From assembly GCA_014360825.1 (NCBI GenBank), contig JACIWT010000006.1, positions 1 to 47,164 of the forward strand: a stretch of 47,164 nt of DNA, written 5' to 3'. The first letter of the stretch is position 1; each line of letters begins with the position of its first letter. Shown piece by piece: positions 16,544 through 25,447 of the stretch. Source of the DNA: Chloroflexota bacterium. GTDB lineage: Bacteria > Chloroflexota > Anaerolineae > UBA2200 > JACIWT01. The position numbers and the translations under genes were made by a program. The notes beneath the pieces were generated by a model. That model saw only the letters and a program-made list of their open reading frames with translations, was not told the DNA's origin and searched no databases.

Positions 16544-16571
16544 TTGCTGGCATTTGTGCCTGTGCTATAAT
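16544..16571 (+). promoter_or_regulatory. extended -10 promoter of the CODH/ACS operon
   Basis: TTGCTG (16544-16549), a 16-bp spacer and TATAAT (16566-16571) preceded by TGC form an extended -10 promoter about 108 bases upstream of the HMA-like gene. It is placed to transcribe the whole run through acsE. Confidence 0.7.
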
Positions 16572-16678
16572 TTATAAAATATTTGGCAGGAAGCGAGAAG
16601 GGTAACGTCTTTACCATCACGGTGCGGGCGCTACAGAACGCTTCTCCTAGCCAAACAAATTGCAAAGGAGCAAGGAGA

Positions 16679-17011
16679 ATGGAAAAAACGACATTTCATA
16701 TCCCTGCCATATATGCCGATCACCATGTCCTGCGCGTGCGCGATCTATTGGGTGCACTGCCTGGCATCGGGGACGTCCACGCTAGTTCGGCATTCAGACG
16801 CATTACTGTGACTTACAACCCTGATGTGGTCCAACCCCAGGATATTGAAAGGGCACTTACTGAAGCGGGTTATGCCCCTGGGAAGGAGCCAGAACTGCCT
16901 ACTCCCCCTCACAACAAAGAAGATGGCTCGGCTTGGTTTGAGGTTGTAAATCGAGTCACAGAAACCATCTCTGTTGACCGTGAAATGTCAGGCGATTTTC
17001 GCAAGTACTAG
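16679..17011 (+). CDS. cysteine-free heavy-metal-associated (HMA)-like small protein
   Basis: The 110-residue protein has an HMA-like ferredoxin fold over residues 1-65 (FHIPAIYADHHVLRVRDLL, LPGIGDVHASSAFRRITVTY, DIERALTEAGYAP). The usual metal-binding CxxC is replaced by ADHH. A 45-residue polar tail follows. The ATG at 16679 has AAGGAG nine bases upstream. It is the first gene of the carbonyl-branch operon, 34 bases before acsA. CODH and ACS need nickel and Fe-S assembly, so a His-based metal or chaperone role is an attractive but unproven guess. Another possibility is a purely structural accessory protein. Confidence 0.7.
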   Translation: MEKTTFHIPAIYADHHVLRVRDLLGALPGIGDVHASSAFRRITVTYNPDVVQPQDIERALTEAGYAPGKEPELPTPPHNKEDGSAWFEVVNRVTETISVDREMSGDFRKY

Positions 17012-17045
17012 ATGAGCATCATTGGAAAGTCAGGAGAATAGAGAC

Positions 17046-19037
17046 ATGGAAGTCGAAAAAAGAACGAAAGACCCCGTAGCACAGACGATCCTCAAGATCG
17101 CTGAAGAAAAGGGGTTGAGCACTGCCTTCCAACGCGCTGAAGAGGTTAAACCCTGTCCTATTGGCTCGGAGGGTTTGTGCTGCAAACTCTGCGGCATGGG
17201 TCCTTGCCGCCTGGTTGGGAAGACCGAGGTGGGTGTTTGTGGTGCGACCCGGGCCACAGTAGCAGCGCGGAACTTCGCTCGTATGGTGGCGGCCGGTGCA
17301 GCCGCTCACTCCGACCACGGCCGCGACCTGGCCTTTACCCTCATCGCTGTGGCCAAGGGTGAGGCCCAAGGTTACCGCATCCGCGATGTACGCAAGTTGT
17401 ATGAAGTGGCGAAACTGATGGGTGTTCCTACCCAGGGCCGGGAGGTGAACGATATCACTCTGGAAGTGGGCGAGAAAGCACTTGCCGAGTTCGGTCGCCA
17501 AGAGGGCGAGTTACTATACGTTCAGCGTGCGCCAAGGAAACGCCAGCAGATCTGGCAGGACCTGAAAATTTACCCCCGCGGCGTGGATCGCGAGATCGTG
17601 GAAATTATGCATCGCACCCACACTGGCGTAGATATGGATGCCGAGAACATTCTTAACCAGGCCATGCGTTGTGCCCTTGCGGACGGTTGGGGCGGCTCGA
17701 TGCTTGCCACGGATCTAAGTGACATCCTCTTCGGCACGCCCAGCCCACTACTGGCCGACATCAACTTAAGTGTACTCAAGGAGGACGAAGTCAACGTCGT
17801 CATCCATGGTCACGAACCCACTCTCTCTGAGATGATCGTTGCCGCAGCGGGCGATCCCGAACTGATTGAGTATGCCAAGAGCAAAGGTGCAAAGGGCATC
17901 AACTTGGCCGGTATCTGCTGCACGGCGAACGAGGTGTTGATGCGCCACGGTATCCCTCCGGCAGGTAACTACCTGCACCAGGAATTGGCTATCATCACGG
18001 GCGCTGTGGATGCAATGGTGGTAGACGTGCAGTGCATCATGCAAGGGTTAGCAAGATTAGCTGAAGAATTCCACACTGTGCTCATTACCACCTCGCCCAA
18101 AGCCAAGATCCCAGGCGCAACCCACATCGAATTCGATGAGCACCACGCCTACGACATAGCCAAGGAAATCATCCGCATGGGCATAGACAATTTCCCGAAT
18201 CGTGGGGCTACCATGATCCCAGACTCGGAGATGGGCAACCATTTGGTGGCTGGTTTTTCACACGAGTACATTGGTTATATGCAAGGTGGCCTCTACCGAG
18301 GCTCTTTCCGCCCACTGAATGATGCTATCGCCCAGGGCCGCATCCGTGGTGTGGCAGGGGTAGTGGGTTGCAACAACGCGCGAGTGTGTCAAGACGAGGG
18401 CATCACCTCTATCATCGACCGGTTCATCGCCCAAGATGTGTTAGTTGTGGTAACCGGCTGTGCTGGACACGGGGCAGGCAAGTATGGATATCTGACCCCC
18501 GAAAGAATGGCCAAAGCCGGCAAGGGTTTGCGAGAAGTGTGCGAAGCCATCGGCGTGCCGCCAGTATTACACATGGGTTCCTGTGTAGATAACTCCCGCA
18601 TCTTGACGGTGTTGAGCCAGATGGCCACAGAGGGCGGACTGGGCGAGGATATCGCCGATCTCCCCGCTGTTGGTATTTGTCCCGAGTGGATGTCGGAGAA
18701 AGCGATCTCCATCGGCGTCTACTGTGTCGCCTCCGGTGCCTATGTGCTGTTCGGCGTCCATTCTCCGGTTGCAGGTTGCGAGGAGGTCACCAAACTGATT
18801 TCTGAGGGTTGGGAGACGAAGGTTGGTGGCAAATTAGAATTTGAGCCCGATATCGACAAGATTGTGGAGAAGGCACTGGCTCACATTGACAAGAAGCGCG
18901 AGGCATTAGGCTTAGAGAAATACAACCCCGAGCGCTATGGTCAGAGCGGCGACTGGCGCATGGAAGCGGTAGAGGCCGCCATCGCACGCGGAGAAGAGGT
19001 GAATCTGCGCAGCTTCAAGGAACTGGTAAAGGCTTGA
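17046..19037 (+). CDS. acsA: carbon monoxide dehydrogenase catalytic subunit
   Basis: The Ni-Fe CODH subunit interconverts CO2 and CO and passes CO to ACS. The 663-residue protein carries the N-terminal B/D-cluster cysteines (CCKLCGMGPC and GVCGAT). C-cluster ligand regions are HGHEPTLSE near 254-262, GICCTANE near 290, VDVQC, VGCNNARVC, TGCAGHGAGKYG and GSCVDNSR. All expected ligand motifs are intact. The ATG at 17046 follows CAGGAGA; an in-frame start at 17022 lacks a good ribosome site. The stop is 40 bases before acsB, which also has a strong AAAGGAGGAG site. The N-terminus and operon place it in the bacterial ACS-associated class. Confidence 0.97.
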   Translation: MEVEKRTKDPVAQTILKIAEEKGLSTAFQRAEEVKPCPIGSEGLCCKLCGMGPCRLVGKTEVGVCGATRATVAARNFARMVAAGAAAHSDHGRDLAFTLIAVAKGEAQGYRIRDVRKLYEVAKLMGVPTQGREVNDITLEVGEKALAEFGRQEGELLYVQRAPRKRQQIWQDLKIYPRGVDREIVEIMHRTHTGVDMDAENILNQAMRCALADGWGGSMLATDLSDILFGTPSPLLADINLSVLKEDEVNVVIHGHEPTLSEMIVAAAGDPELIEYAKSKGAKGINLAGICCTANEVLMRHGIPPAGNYLHQELAIITGAVDAMVVDVQCIMQGLARLAEEFHTVLITTSPKAKIPGATHIEFDEHHAYDIAKEIIRMGIDNFPNRGATMIPDSEMGNHLVAGFSHEYIGYMQGGLYRGSFRPLNDAIAQGRIRGVAGVVGCNNARVCQDEGITSIIDRFIAQDVLVVVTGCAGHGAGKYGYLTPERMAKAGKGLREVCEAIGVPPVLHMGSCVDNSRILTVLSQMATEGGLGEDIADLPAVGICPEWMSEKAISIGVYCVASGAYVLFGVHSPVAGCEEVTKLISEGWETKVGGKLEFEPDIDKIVEKALAHIDKKREALGLEKYNPERYGQSGDWRMEAVEAAIARGEEVNLRSFKELVKA

Positions 19038-19077
19038 GGCCGACCAAGGAGATAACGTAAAGGAGGAGCATTATCCC

Positions 19078-21360
19078 ATGTCCCGATACATCGCTACACG
19101 TGCCATTCGGGGTGCGAATCTGATCGTCAAGGAAGCCGAACAAATGCTTCAGGCCGCTTTGGCGGAGTACGGCCCTGATCAGCCGGTGGCTTTTACCAAC
19201 ACGGCATACTACCTCCCGGTCATCTTGGGTTTCACCGGCATCGAAGTCGCTAAACTGGGTGATATGGTGCCCGTGTTGGAGCATGCGAAACGATTACTGC
19301 ATCCGGTTCCACATGGGAGTCTATGGCTACCATATCTGGGCGAAACCTTAGACTGTGGCGTCGCAACTTTGCTGGCCGAGGAGATGATAGAGGGCATCCG
19401 CTTCGTGCGCGGCGAGGAACCGCAAAAGATCACCTGGGGTGGAAGTTACGTGCCCAGCACGAGTTTCACTTCGCCCGATGGCACACCCGCTGTGGGCGAC
19501 CGGCTAAATGGCCCCATTGATGACATCCAGCTTCGCGCCTGGGGTATCCAATTGGTAGACGGGCGCATGCCAGGGTTCGCTGCCATTGTTGGTTGTGCCA
19601 AGAGCAACGAGGTGGCAGTACAAATCGTCCGTGAACTCCAGAAGCGCAACATCTTGGTTTTTTTGTGCGGCAATGTAAACGGGCGCAGCATCATCCATCA
19701 GTTGATGGAAGAGGGCGTGGAGATGGGCTATGACACCTACATCATACCCTTCGGTACGGATACCATTGCTGCTATCTATCCACTGGGGTTTGCCACCCGC
19801 AGCGCACTTACCTTCGGCGGCTTGAAAGGCGGCCAAGCGCGCGAGATCTTGCTATATAACAAATTCCGCGTGTTCGCTTTTGTGCTGGCCTTGGGTGAAG
19901 TAGATGATCTGAAATATGCGACTGCTGCTGGGGCCATTACCTATGGCTTCCCAGTGATCGCCGACACCGTGATCCCCGAAATCCTGCCCACGGGCATCAC
20001 ACGCTATGAACACGTCATCTCCATGCCCTTCGATGACATTGAGGCAGAGGACGATCTCGAACGAGCCAAGAAACTGGTGCAACGTTGCATCGAAGTGCGC
20101 GGGGTGAAAGTAAAGGTCACAGAGATCCCCATTCCCGTACCTTACGGGAGTGCTTTCGAAGGCGAGCGCGTGCGCAAGGCCGATATGCGTGTCGAGTTCG
20201 GGGGTAAGTATTCGCGCTGCTTCGAGTACCTACACATGGCCGACTTCGACAAAGTAGAAGATGGCAAAATCACCGTGGTGGGACCTGGTTTCGATCACGT
20301 TGAGCCCGAGGGCGCAATGGACATGGGTATCGTGGTCGAAGTGGCTGGGCGTAAGATGCAGAAAGATTTCGAACCCGTGCTGGAGCGCCAAATCCACTAT
20401 TTCATCAACGGTGCATCCGGCATCCAGCACATCGGCCAGCGCGACATCGCCTGGATTCGTATAAGCAAGGCAGCAGCCGAGAAGGGCTTCCGATTGGAGC
20501 ACTTCGGCGAGATACTGGTCGCTCGGTTTAAGGCGGACTTCGGGGCCATTGTAGATAAGGTGCAGGTAACCATTTACACTGACCCAAAGAAGATAGAAGA
20601 ATGGCTTGCGGTAGCCAGGGAGGCTTATAACTACCGCAACCAGCGTCTGGCCGATATGGTGGATGAGTCAGTGGAGGAGTTCTACAGTTGTACACTATGT
20701 CAGAGTTTCGCCCCCAACCACGTGTGCGTTGTCTCGCCGGAGCGGTTAGGACTGTGCGGTGCCTACAACTGGCTGGACTGCAAAGCCTCACATCAGATCA
20801 ACCCCACTGGTCCTAACCAGCCAATTCAGAAAGGTCAGTGTCTGGACCCGGTATATGGCGTGTTCGCCGGCGTCAACGATTTCGTGTACCAGAACTCGCA
20901 CCAATCTGTGCAGCAGGTTTCCATGTACTCCATCATGCGCGACCCGATGACGGCCTGCGGCTGCTTCGAGTGCATTGCCATGGTCATCCCAGAAGCCAAC
21001 GGCATCATGGTGGTCTCCCGCGAAGACCCCAGTATGACTCCGGCAGGTATGACCTTCTCCACTCTCGCTGGCATGGCTGGCGGCGGCTTGCAGACCCCGG
21101 GTGTGATGGGTCATGGCAAATACTACCTGTTAAGCAAGAAATTCATCTCGGCAGATGGGGGCTTCAAGCGGGTGGTCTGGATGTCATCTTTCCTAAAAGA
21201 GACCATGGCCGAGGAACTAAAGGCTGTGGCCGAGCGCGAAGGTGACCCAGACCTACTGGAGAAGATCGCGGACGAGCGAGTTGCCACCACGGTGGAGGAA
21301 CTGCTACCCTTCCTGGAGGAAAAGGGTCATCCTGCGCTGACTATGGAACCCCTGTTTTGA
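19078..21360 (+). CDS. acsB: acetyl-CoA synthase catalytic subunit (bacterial full-length type)
   Basis: ACS joins CO, a methyl group from the corrinoid protein and CoA at the Ni-Ni-[4Fe-4S] A-cluster. The 760-residue chain keeps the N-terminal CODH-interacting domain that archaeal CdhC lacks. A-cluster cysteines are Cys538, Cys541, Cys550 and Cys560, and the Cys627-Gly-Cys629 motif binds distal nickel. Their spacing equals that of the Moorella residues 506, 509, 518, 528 and 595-597, offset by 32. The start ATG follows AAAGGAGGAG. A strong 17-bp hairpin lies between this gene and the next. Confidence 0.97.
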   Translation: MSRYIATRAIRGANLIVKEAEQMLQAALAEYGPDQPVAFTNTAYYLPVILGFTGIEVAKLGDMVPVLEHAKRLLHPVPHGSLWLPYLGETLDCGVATLLAEEMIEGIRFVRGEEPQKITWGGSYVPSTSFTSPDGTPAVGDRLNGPIDDIQLRAWGIQLVDGRMPGFAAIVGCAKSNEVAVQIVRELQKRNILVFLCGNVNGRSIIHQLMEEGVEMGYDTYIIPFGTDTIAAIYPLGFATRSALTFGGLKGGQAREILLYNKFRVFAFVLALGEVDDLKYATAAGAITYGFPVIADTVIPEILPTGITRYEHVISMPFDDIEAEDDLERAKKLVQRCIEVRGVKVKVTEIPIPVPYGSAFEGERVRKADMRVEFGGKYSRCFEYLHMADFDKVEDGKITVVGPGFDHVEPEGAMDMGIVVEVAGRKMQKDFEPVLERQIHYFINGASGIQHIGQRDIAWIRISKAAAEKGFRLEHFGEILVARFKADFGAIVDKVQVTIYTDPKKIEEWLAVAREAYNYRNQRLADMVDESVEEFYSCTLCQSFAPNHVCVVSPERLGLCGAYNWLDCKASHQINPTGPNQPIQKGQCLDPVYGVFAGVNDFVYQNSHQSVQQVSMYSIMRDPMTACGCFECIAMVIPEANGIMVVSREDPSMTPAGMTFSTLAGMAGGGLQTPGVMGHGKYYLLSKKFISADGGFKRVVWMSSFLKETMAEELKAVAEREGDPDLLEKIADERVATTVEELLPFLEEKGHPALTMEPLF

Positions 21361-21420
21361 TAGAGGATTGGCGAGACGTTCCTGCCGATATGCTGTCCAA
21401 AAGATCTCCGAACATGACAA

Positions 21421-21462
21421 CAAGGTGCAGGTGCGAAGCCATTGATTCGCACCTGCACCTTG
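21421..21462 (+). repeat. perfect 17-bp inverted repeat in the acsB-CBS intergenic space
   Basis: The left arm 21421-21437 and right arm 21446-21462 are fully complementary, with an 8-base loop (GCCATTGA). There is no T run after it, so it is not a standard intrinsic terminator. It could stabilise the acsAB message, mark a processing site, or reduce read-through into the downstream genes. Confidence 0.8.
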
Positions 21463-21489
21463 GAGTGAACACGGGTCGGAGTATGTGAA

Positions 21490-21891
21490 ATGGCCAACAA
21501 ACATGTACGAGACATTATGCATAAGGGCGTCATCGAGTGCAGGCCCGATACCGTGCTCAAAGAAGTCGTTCGTATTATGGCCGACACGGGTGTGCACGCC
21601 ATCGTGGTTGAGAAGCCTGGTGGTGAAATTGACGGTATCATCTCTCACATGGATTTGCTGAAGGTATACGGTCAAAATCTGTTGAACTATAAAGCCTGCG
21701 ATATCATGACCAAGAGCGTCATTGAAATCTCCCCCGATGCGACTATCGAGGAAGCAATAAGAATAATGCTGGAGAGAAGAATTCACCGCCTAGTGATTAC
21801 GGAACCCAGTCCCGGCGGTAGGCGGGCGGTGGGCATTCTCTCCACAACGGATATCATTCGAGATATGCGCGAGCAACCCTGGTTCTGGTAG
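21490..21891 (+). CDS. two-CBS-domain protein
   Basis: The 133-residue protein consists of one CBS pair: first motif VRDIMHKGVIECRPDTVLKEV to GIISHMDLL, second motif DIMTKSVIEISPDATIEEA to VGILSTTDIIRD. CBS pairs typically bind adenine nucleotides or S-adenosylmethionine and act as sensors. No fused catalytic domain exists. Its place between acsB and acsD suggests an energy-state or cofactor sensor for the CODH/ACS complex, which is inference. The ATG is preceded by CGGAG eight bases upstream. Confidence 0.88.
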   Translation: MANKHVRDIMHKGVIECRPDTVLKEVVRIMADTGVHAIVVEKPGGEIDGIISHMDLLKVYGQNLLNYKACDIMTKSVIEISPDATIEEAIRIMLERRIHRLVITEPSPGGRRAVGILSTTDIIRDMREQPWFW

Positions 21892-21938
21892 AGACAGGGG
21901 CAATTTTCAACACAATCCTTGGCGAAAGGAGAGCCTGT

Positions 21939-22907
21939 ATGCCAGTTACGGTTGAAATCCCAAAAGAGAAATGGACTGGCGCGGTGCGGGAGGTCAAATT
22001 GGGCGCCACGTCAGCCGAAGGAGGTACACGAGCCCGGACTGTGACCGTGGGAGGCGAGACGACCTTACCCTTCCTGCATTACGAGGGTCAAATGCCCCAC
22101 CCGCCCGTTGTGGCAGTGGAAGTGCAGGACCGTTATCCCGCCGATTGGTCGAAGCAGTTGCTCGATGCCTGGGGCGAGGTGCTCAACGATCCCGCTGCTT
22201 GGGCTAAAAAGGCGGAGGAAATCGGTGCGGATCTCATTGCCCTCAAACTCCAAAGCGCTCATCCTGACGGTGCGAACACTGGCGCAAAAGAAGCAGTGGC
22301 TACAGTGAAAGCTGTGCTCGCGACCACCGGTTTGCCCCTTATCGTGTATGGCCCTGGTCAGGCAGAGAAAGACAACGAAGTGCTGGTGGCTGCTGCCGAA
22401 GCAGCCAAAGGCGAGCGCATCGCTTTGGGTAATTGTGAGGACAAAAACTACCGCACTATCGTCGCTGCTGCTCTCGCCCACGATCAATTAGTCATTGCCA
22501 AAACACCCATAGACGTGAATCTGGCGAAACAACTCAATATTCTCATTAGTGATATGCGCCTGGACCTTTCGCGTGTGCTAATGGACCCTACCACTGGCGC
22601 ACTGGGTTATGGCTTGGAGTACACGTATTCAGTGATGGAGCGGCTGCGCATAGCAGCGCTGACGGGGGATAGCATGACCCAGCAGCCGATGATCTGTACG
22701 GTGGGCGAGGAAGCCTGGCGCACGAAGGAAAGCAAAGTCAATCAGGGTGTGCCTGCAGCCTGGGGTGATTGGACTCGTCGCAGCATCAACTGGGAGGTTA
22801 TAACAGCCGCTACACTTATCCAGGCTGGCGCCGACATCGTGGTGTTGCGTCATCCTGAAAGCGTCGCGTTGATCAAGAAGACCATCGCTGACTTGATGGC
22901 CCATTAA
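21939..22907 (+). CDS. acsD: corrinoid/iron-sulfur protein small subunit (CODH/ACS delta subunit)
   Basis: The TIM-barrel small subunit of the corrinoid iron-sulfur protein carries the methyl group from AcsE to ACS. The 322-residue sequence has family segments GGETTLPFLHYEG, PVVAVEVQDRYP, LIALKLQSAHPDG, IVYGPGQAEKDNEVL, GNCEDKNY and VLMDPTTGALGYGLEYTYSVMER. The ATG at 21939 follows AAAGGAGAG. The acsC gene follows after 16 bases, as in other acetogen clusters. Confidence 0.95.
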   Translation: MPVTVEIPKEKWTGAVREVKLGATSAEGGTRARTVTVGGETTLPFLHYEGQMPHPPVVAVEVQDRYPADWSKQLLDAWGEVLNDPAAWAKKAEEIGADLIALKLQSAHPDGANTGAKEAVATVKAVLATTGLPLIVYGPGQAEKDNEVLVAAAEAAKGERIALGNCEDKNYRTIVAAALAHDQLVIAKTPIDVNLAKQLNILISDMRLDLSRVLMDPTTGALGYGLEYTYSVMERLRIAALTGDSMTQQPMICTVGEEAWRTKESKVNQGVPAAWGDWTRRSINWEVITAATLIQAGADIVVLRHPESVALIKKTIADLMAH

Positions 22908-22923
22908 ACGGAGGTATGTGACC

Positions 22924-24273
22924 ATGGGACTTAGTGGTCTTGAAATCTACAAACTATTGCCTAAGACGAACTGCAAAGAGTGCGGCCAGCCGACTTGCTT
23001 AGCCTTTGCTATGAAGTTGGCTGCTAAACAAGCAGAGTTATCTGCCTGTCCATACGTCTCAGAGGAGTCTAAGGCCGCCTTGGCGGCCGCATCTGCGCCA
23101 CCCATCCGCCTCATCACCCTTGGATCCGACAATTTCAAAATCGAGGTCGGTAACGAGACGGTAATGTTCCGCCACGAGAAGACCTTTTACCACGAACCTG
23201 CCTTGATGGTTCGCCTGAAGGATACGCTTCCCCTCAGTGAATTTGAGGCCCATGTGAAATCCATCGCGGGATATCAGGTGGAGCGCGTGGGCATCCAGTT
23301 GGCGGTGAATGGTCTTGCCATCGAGAATGCCTCGGGCGACGCGGGCGTGTTTGGCAATTACGTCGCGGCAGCCCGTGCGATTACGCCCAAGCCTTTCGTC
23401 TTGATAGCCAAGAGCAAAGCAGCAATGGAGGCGGGATTGAAAGCCAGTGGCACCGGAAACTCACTCCTTTACGCTGCAGACGAGTCTAACTGGCAGGATA
23501 TGGCCGCGTTGGCCAAGCAGTACAGCGCCCCAGTCGCCGTCCGCGCAGATAAAGGGGATCTCGCTGCCCTGGCAAACTTGGCCGAGCAGGTGAAGAGCGC
23601 GGGAGTGGAAGATATTGTCTTGGATCCGGGCGCACGTGGTTTGGGTGATGGATTGGCAGCCTTGACTCATTTGCGCCGGCTCGCGCTCAAGAAGAATTTC
23701 CGTGCTCTGGGCTATCCGATCATCACATTCCCGGGCGAAGGAGCTAACTCTGAGACTGAGGAGGCCATCCTGGCCGCCGAGCACATTGCCAAGTATGCTG
23801 GGTTCATCGTGCTCGACCATTTCGATCCGGCTAGCATTTACCCGCTGCTCACCTTGCGACAGAACATTTACACCGACCCGCAGAAGCCCATCCAGGTAAG
23901 CCCCGGGCTTTACGAGATCGGTGAACCTAAGCCGGAGTCACCGCTCCTCGTCACCACAAACTTCTCCCTTACCTACTTCACTGTATCGGGCGAGGTGGAA
24001 GGCAGCGGTGTTCCCAGTTGGCTGCTTGTTGCCGATTCTGAAGGGATGTCGGTGCTAACTGGATGGGCTGCCGGCAAATTTGATGCGGAGAAAATCGCGA
24101 AGAGCGTCAAACAGTTCGGCGCAGACCAGAAAACAAAGCACAAGAAGATTGTTATCCCCGGTGCAGTAGCAGCAATTTCTGGTGAGTTGGAGGAAGAACT
24201 GCCTGGGTGGGAGGTCCTGGTTGGCCCCCGCGAGGCTATTGACATACCAGCCTATCTGAAAAACTGGAACTAG
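22924..24273 (+). CDS. acsC: corrinoid/iron-sulfur protein large subunit (CODH/ACS gamma subunit)
   Basis: The 449-residue large subunit has the N-terminal [4Fe-4S] motif NCKECGQPTCLAFAMKLA followed by the fourth Cys in LSACPYVSEE. A TIM-barrel middle and the C-terminal B12-binding domain (GEVEGSGVPSWLLVADSEGMSVLTGWAAGKF, GAVAAISGELEEELPGWEVLVGP) follow. The low-potential cluster supports reductive activation of cobalt. I chose the ATG at 22924, nine bases after GGAGG. The in-frame GTG at 22918 is too close to that site. Confidence 0.95.
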   Translation: MGLSGLEIYKLLPKTNCKECGQPTCLAFAMKLAAKQAELSACPYVSEESKAALAAASAPPIRLITLGSDNFKIEVGNETVMFRHEKTFYHEPALMVRLKDTLPLSEFEAHVKSIAGYQVERVGIQLAVNGLAIENASGDAGVFGNYVAAARAITPKPFVLIAKSKAAMEAGLKASGTGNSLLYAADESNWQDMAALAKQYSAPVAVRADKGDLAALANLAEQVKSAGVEDIVLDPGARGLGDGLAALTHLRRLALKKNFRALGYPIITFPGEGANSETEEAILAAEHIAKYAGFIVLDHFDPASIYPLLTLRQNIYTDPQKPIQVSPGLYEIGEPKPESPLLVTTNFSLTYFTVSGEVEGSGVPSWLLVADSEGMSVLTGWAAGKFDAEKIAKSVKQFGADQKTKHKKIVIPGAVAAISGELEEELPGWEVLVGPREAIDIPAYLKNWN

Positions 24274-24394
24274 TGCTGGTATTTGTTCTTAGGGCCTCTT
24301 CTCTGCGCCTGGAGAGCGGATGCTCGGATTTACATGAGGGGTTAGGGCCGAAGATCCGTAGGGGTTTCGGTCTATCACTGGGGGTGATAGCCTT

Positions 24395-25447
24395 TTGCTG
24401 AACTTTGTTTCCTCTTATTTGGCTCTGAGCTATCTGACTTTCGCCACTTTGGTTACCCTAGGGGCACTGCAATTCGCTGCCACACACCAGGAGTTGCGGG
24501 GTCTGTCGCTATTCGATTATTCGGGGCGCAAGACCACGGGATATGTGCTGGGTGTGACTTTGGCGGTCATAGGTTATGCCTGGTTTTTTCTCACCCGCCG
24601 CGAGATCTTCTCCCCGGGGCCGGCTGGTGCCGAGCTAATGGTGTTGTTCGGTGCAGCATCGTTTGTTTCTCTTTTGGTCTCACTGGTGGCAGCCTCTGTT
24701 CGGAGGCCGCACTCTCCTGCAGTGTCGGCTAAGGTTCTGGGGAGCACGTTGGAGGTGCAACCAGTTCGCCACGCCCAGGTATCAGGGCTACTGGTCTTGC
24801 CCCCATACGGCGATGGATCAGTGCCTGCGATATGCGCTGTACCGGGACCGGGGATGGCGGCAGAGACCCTTTCCTTGATAGCCGCGCGGTTGGCAGAGGA
24901 GGGCATCGCTACTTTCGCCATTGACTTGGCGGAGAAGACACTTGGCTACCCAGAGATTCTGGCGCTGTTTCCGTCGGCTCTGAGTTACTTGACCAGTCAT
25001 CCGGGTATTGATCCCGATCGGCTCGGCGCATTGGGTTTTGATCTGGGTGGTGATGTGGCGATCCGTGCCGCCAGCGGTGACAGGCAGATTGCTGCAGTCG
25101 CGGCATTGGCTCCGCTATGGGAGGATGCCGCTACTCGGACGGGGTTGGGGATGTTGCGAGAAATGAGCTACTGGCAGGCATTGCAGTATAGCAGGCAGCA
25201 TGGAAGAGCGGCTGTTCTCGGGCAACTTGACTCCGTGGGAAGCCTGCCCGCATTGGTTCCACGGCCAGTGCTCTTTCTCTATGGAGAGCGGGATGGCGTA
25301 GTGTCATTGAACCACGCCCGTGCTTTGGCAACGAGTGCTGGGGAGAGAGGCACGCTCAGAGTCATACGAGAGGCAGGGCATCTGGATTTGTTGACCCAAG
25401 GCGCGACTGCATTCGCCGTGGCGCAGTGGTTCAAGGAGAACCTGTGA
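24395..25447 (+). CDS. membrane-anchored alpha/beta hydrolase (dienelactone-hydrolase-like) with Asp at the nucleophile position
   Basis: The 350-residue protein has N-terminal hydrophobic segments at about residues 5-30, 48-66 and 80-105, then an alpha/beta hydrolase domain from about 120. The elbow motif is GFDLGG with Asp216 where Ser or Cys is expected. Later Asp (YGERDGVVS) and His (EAGHLDLL) residues complete a possible triad. The start is TTG at 24395; its GGGGGTGAT ribosome site lies inside a small hairpin (CTATCAC 24372-24378 with GTGATAG 24384-24390). The gene sits between acsC and acsV and overlaps the PAP2 gene as TGATG. Its substrate is unknown, and a link to the acetyl-CoA pathway is not evident. 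Confidence 0.8.
   Translation: MLNFVSSYLALSYLTFATLVTLGALQFAATHQELRGLSLFDYSGRKTTGYVLGVTLAVIGYAWFFLTRREIFSPGPAGAELMVLFGAASFVSLLVSLVAASVRRPHSPAVSAKVLGSTLEVQPVRHAQVSGLLVLPPYGDGSVPAICAVPGPGMAAETLSLIAARLAEEGIATFAIDLAEKTLGYPEILALFPSALSYLTSHPGIDPDRLGALGFDLGGDVAIRAASGDRQIAAVAALAPLWEDAATRTGLGMLREMSYWQALQYSRQHGRAAVLGQLDSVGSLPALVPRPVLFLYGERDGVVSLNHARALATSAGERGTLRVIREAGHLDLLTQGATAFAVAQWFKENL

Noticed and set aside
16436-16678. cobalamin riboswitch before the corrinoid-dependent operon
   Set aside because: No B12-box-like sequence was seen; only the hairpin and the extended -10 promoter are supported.
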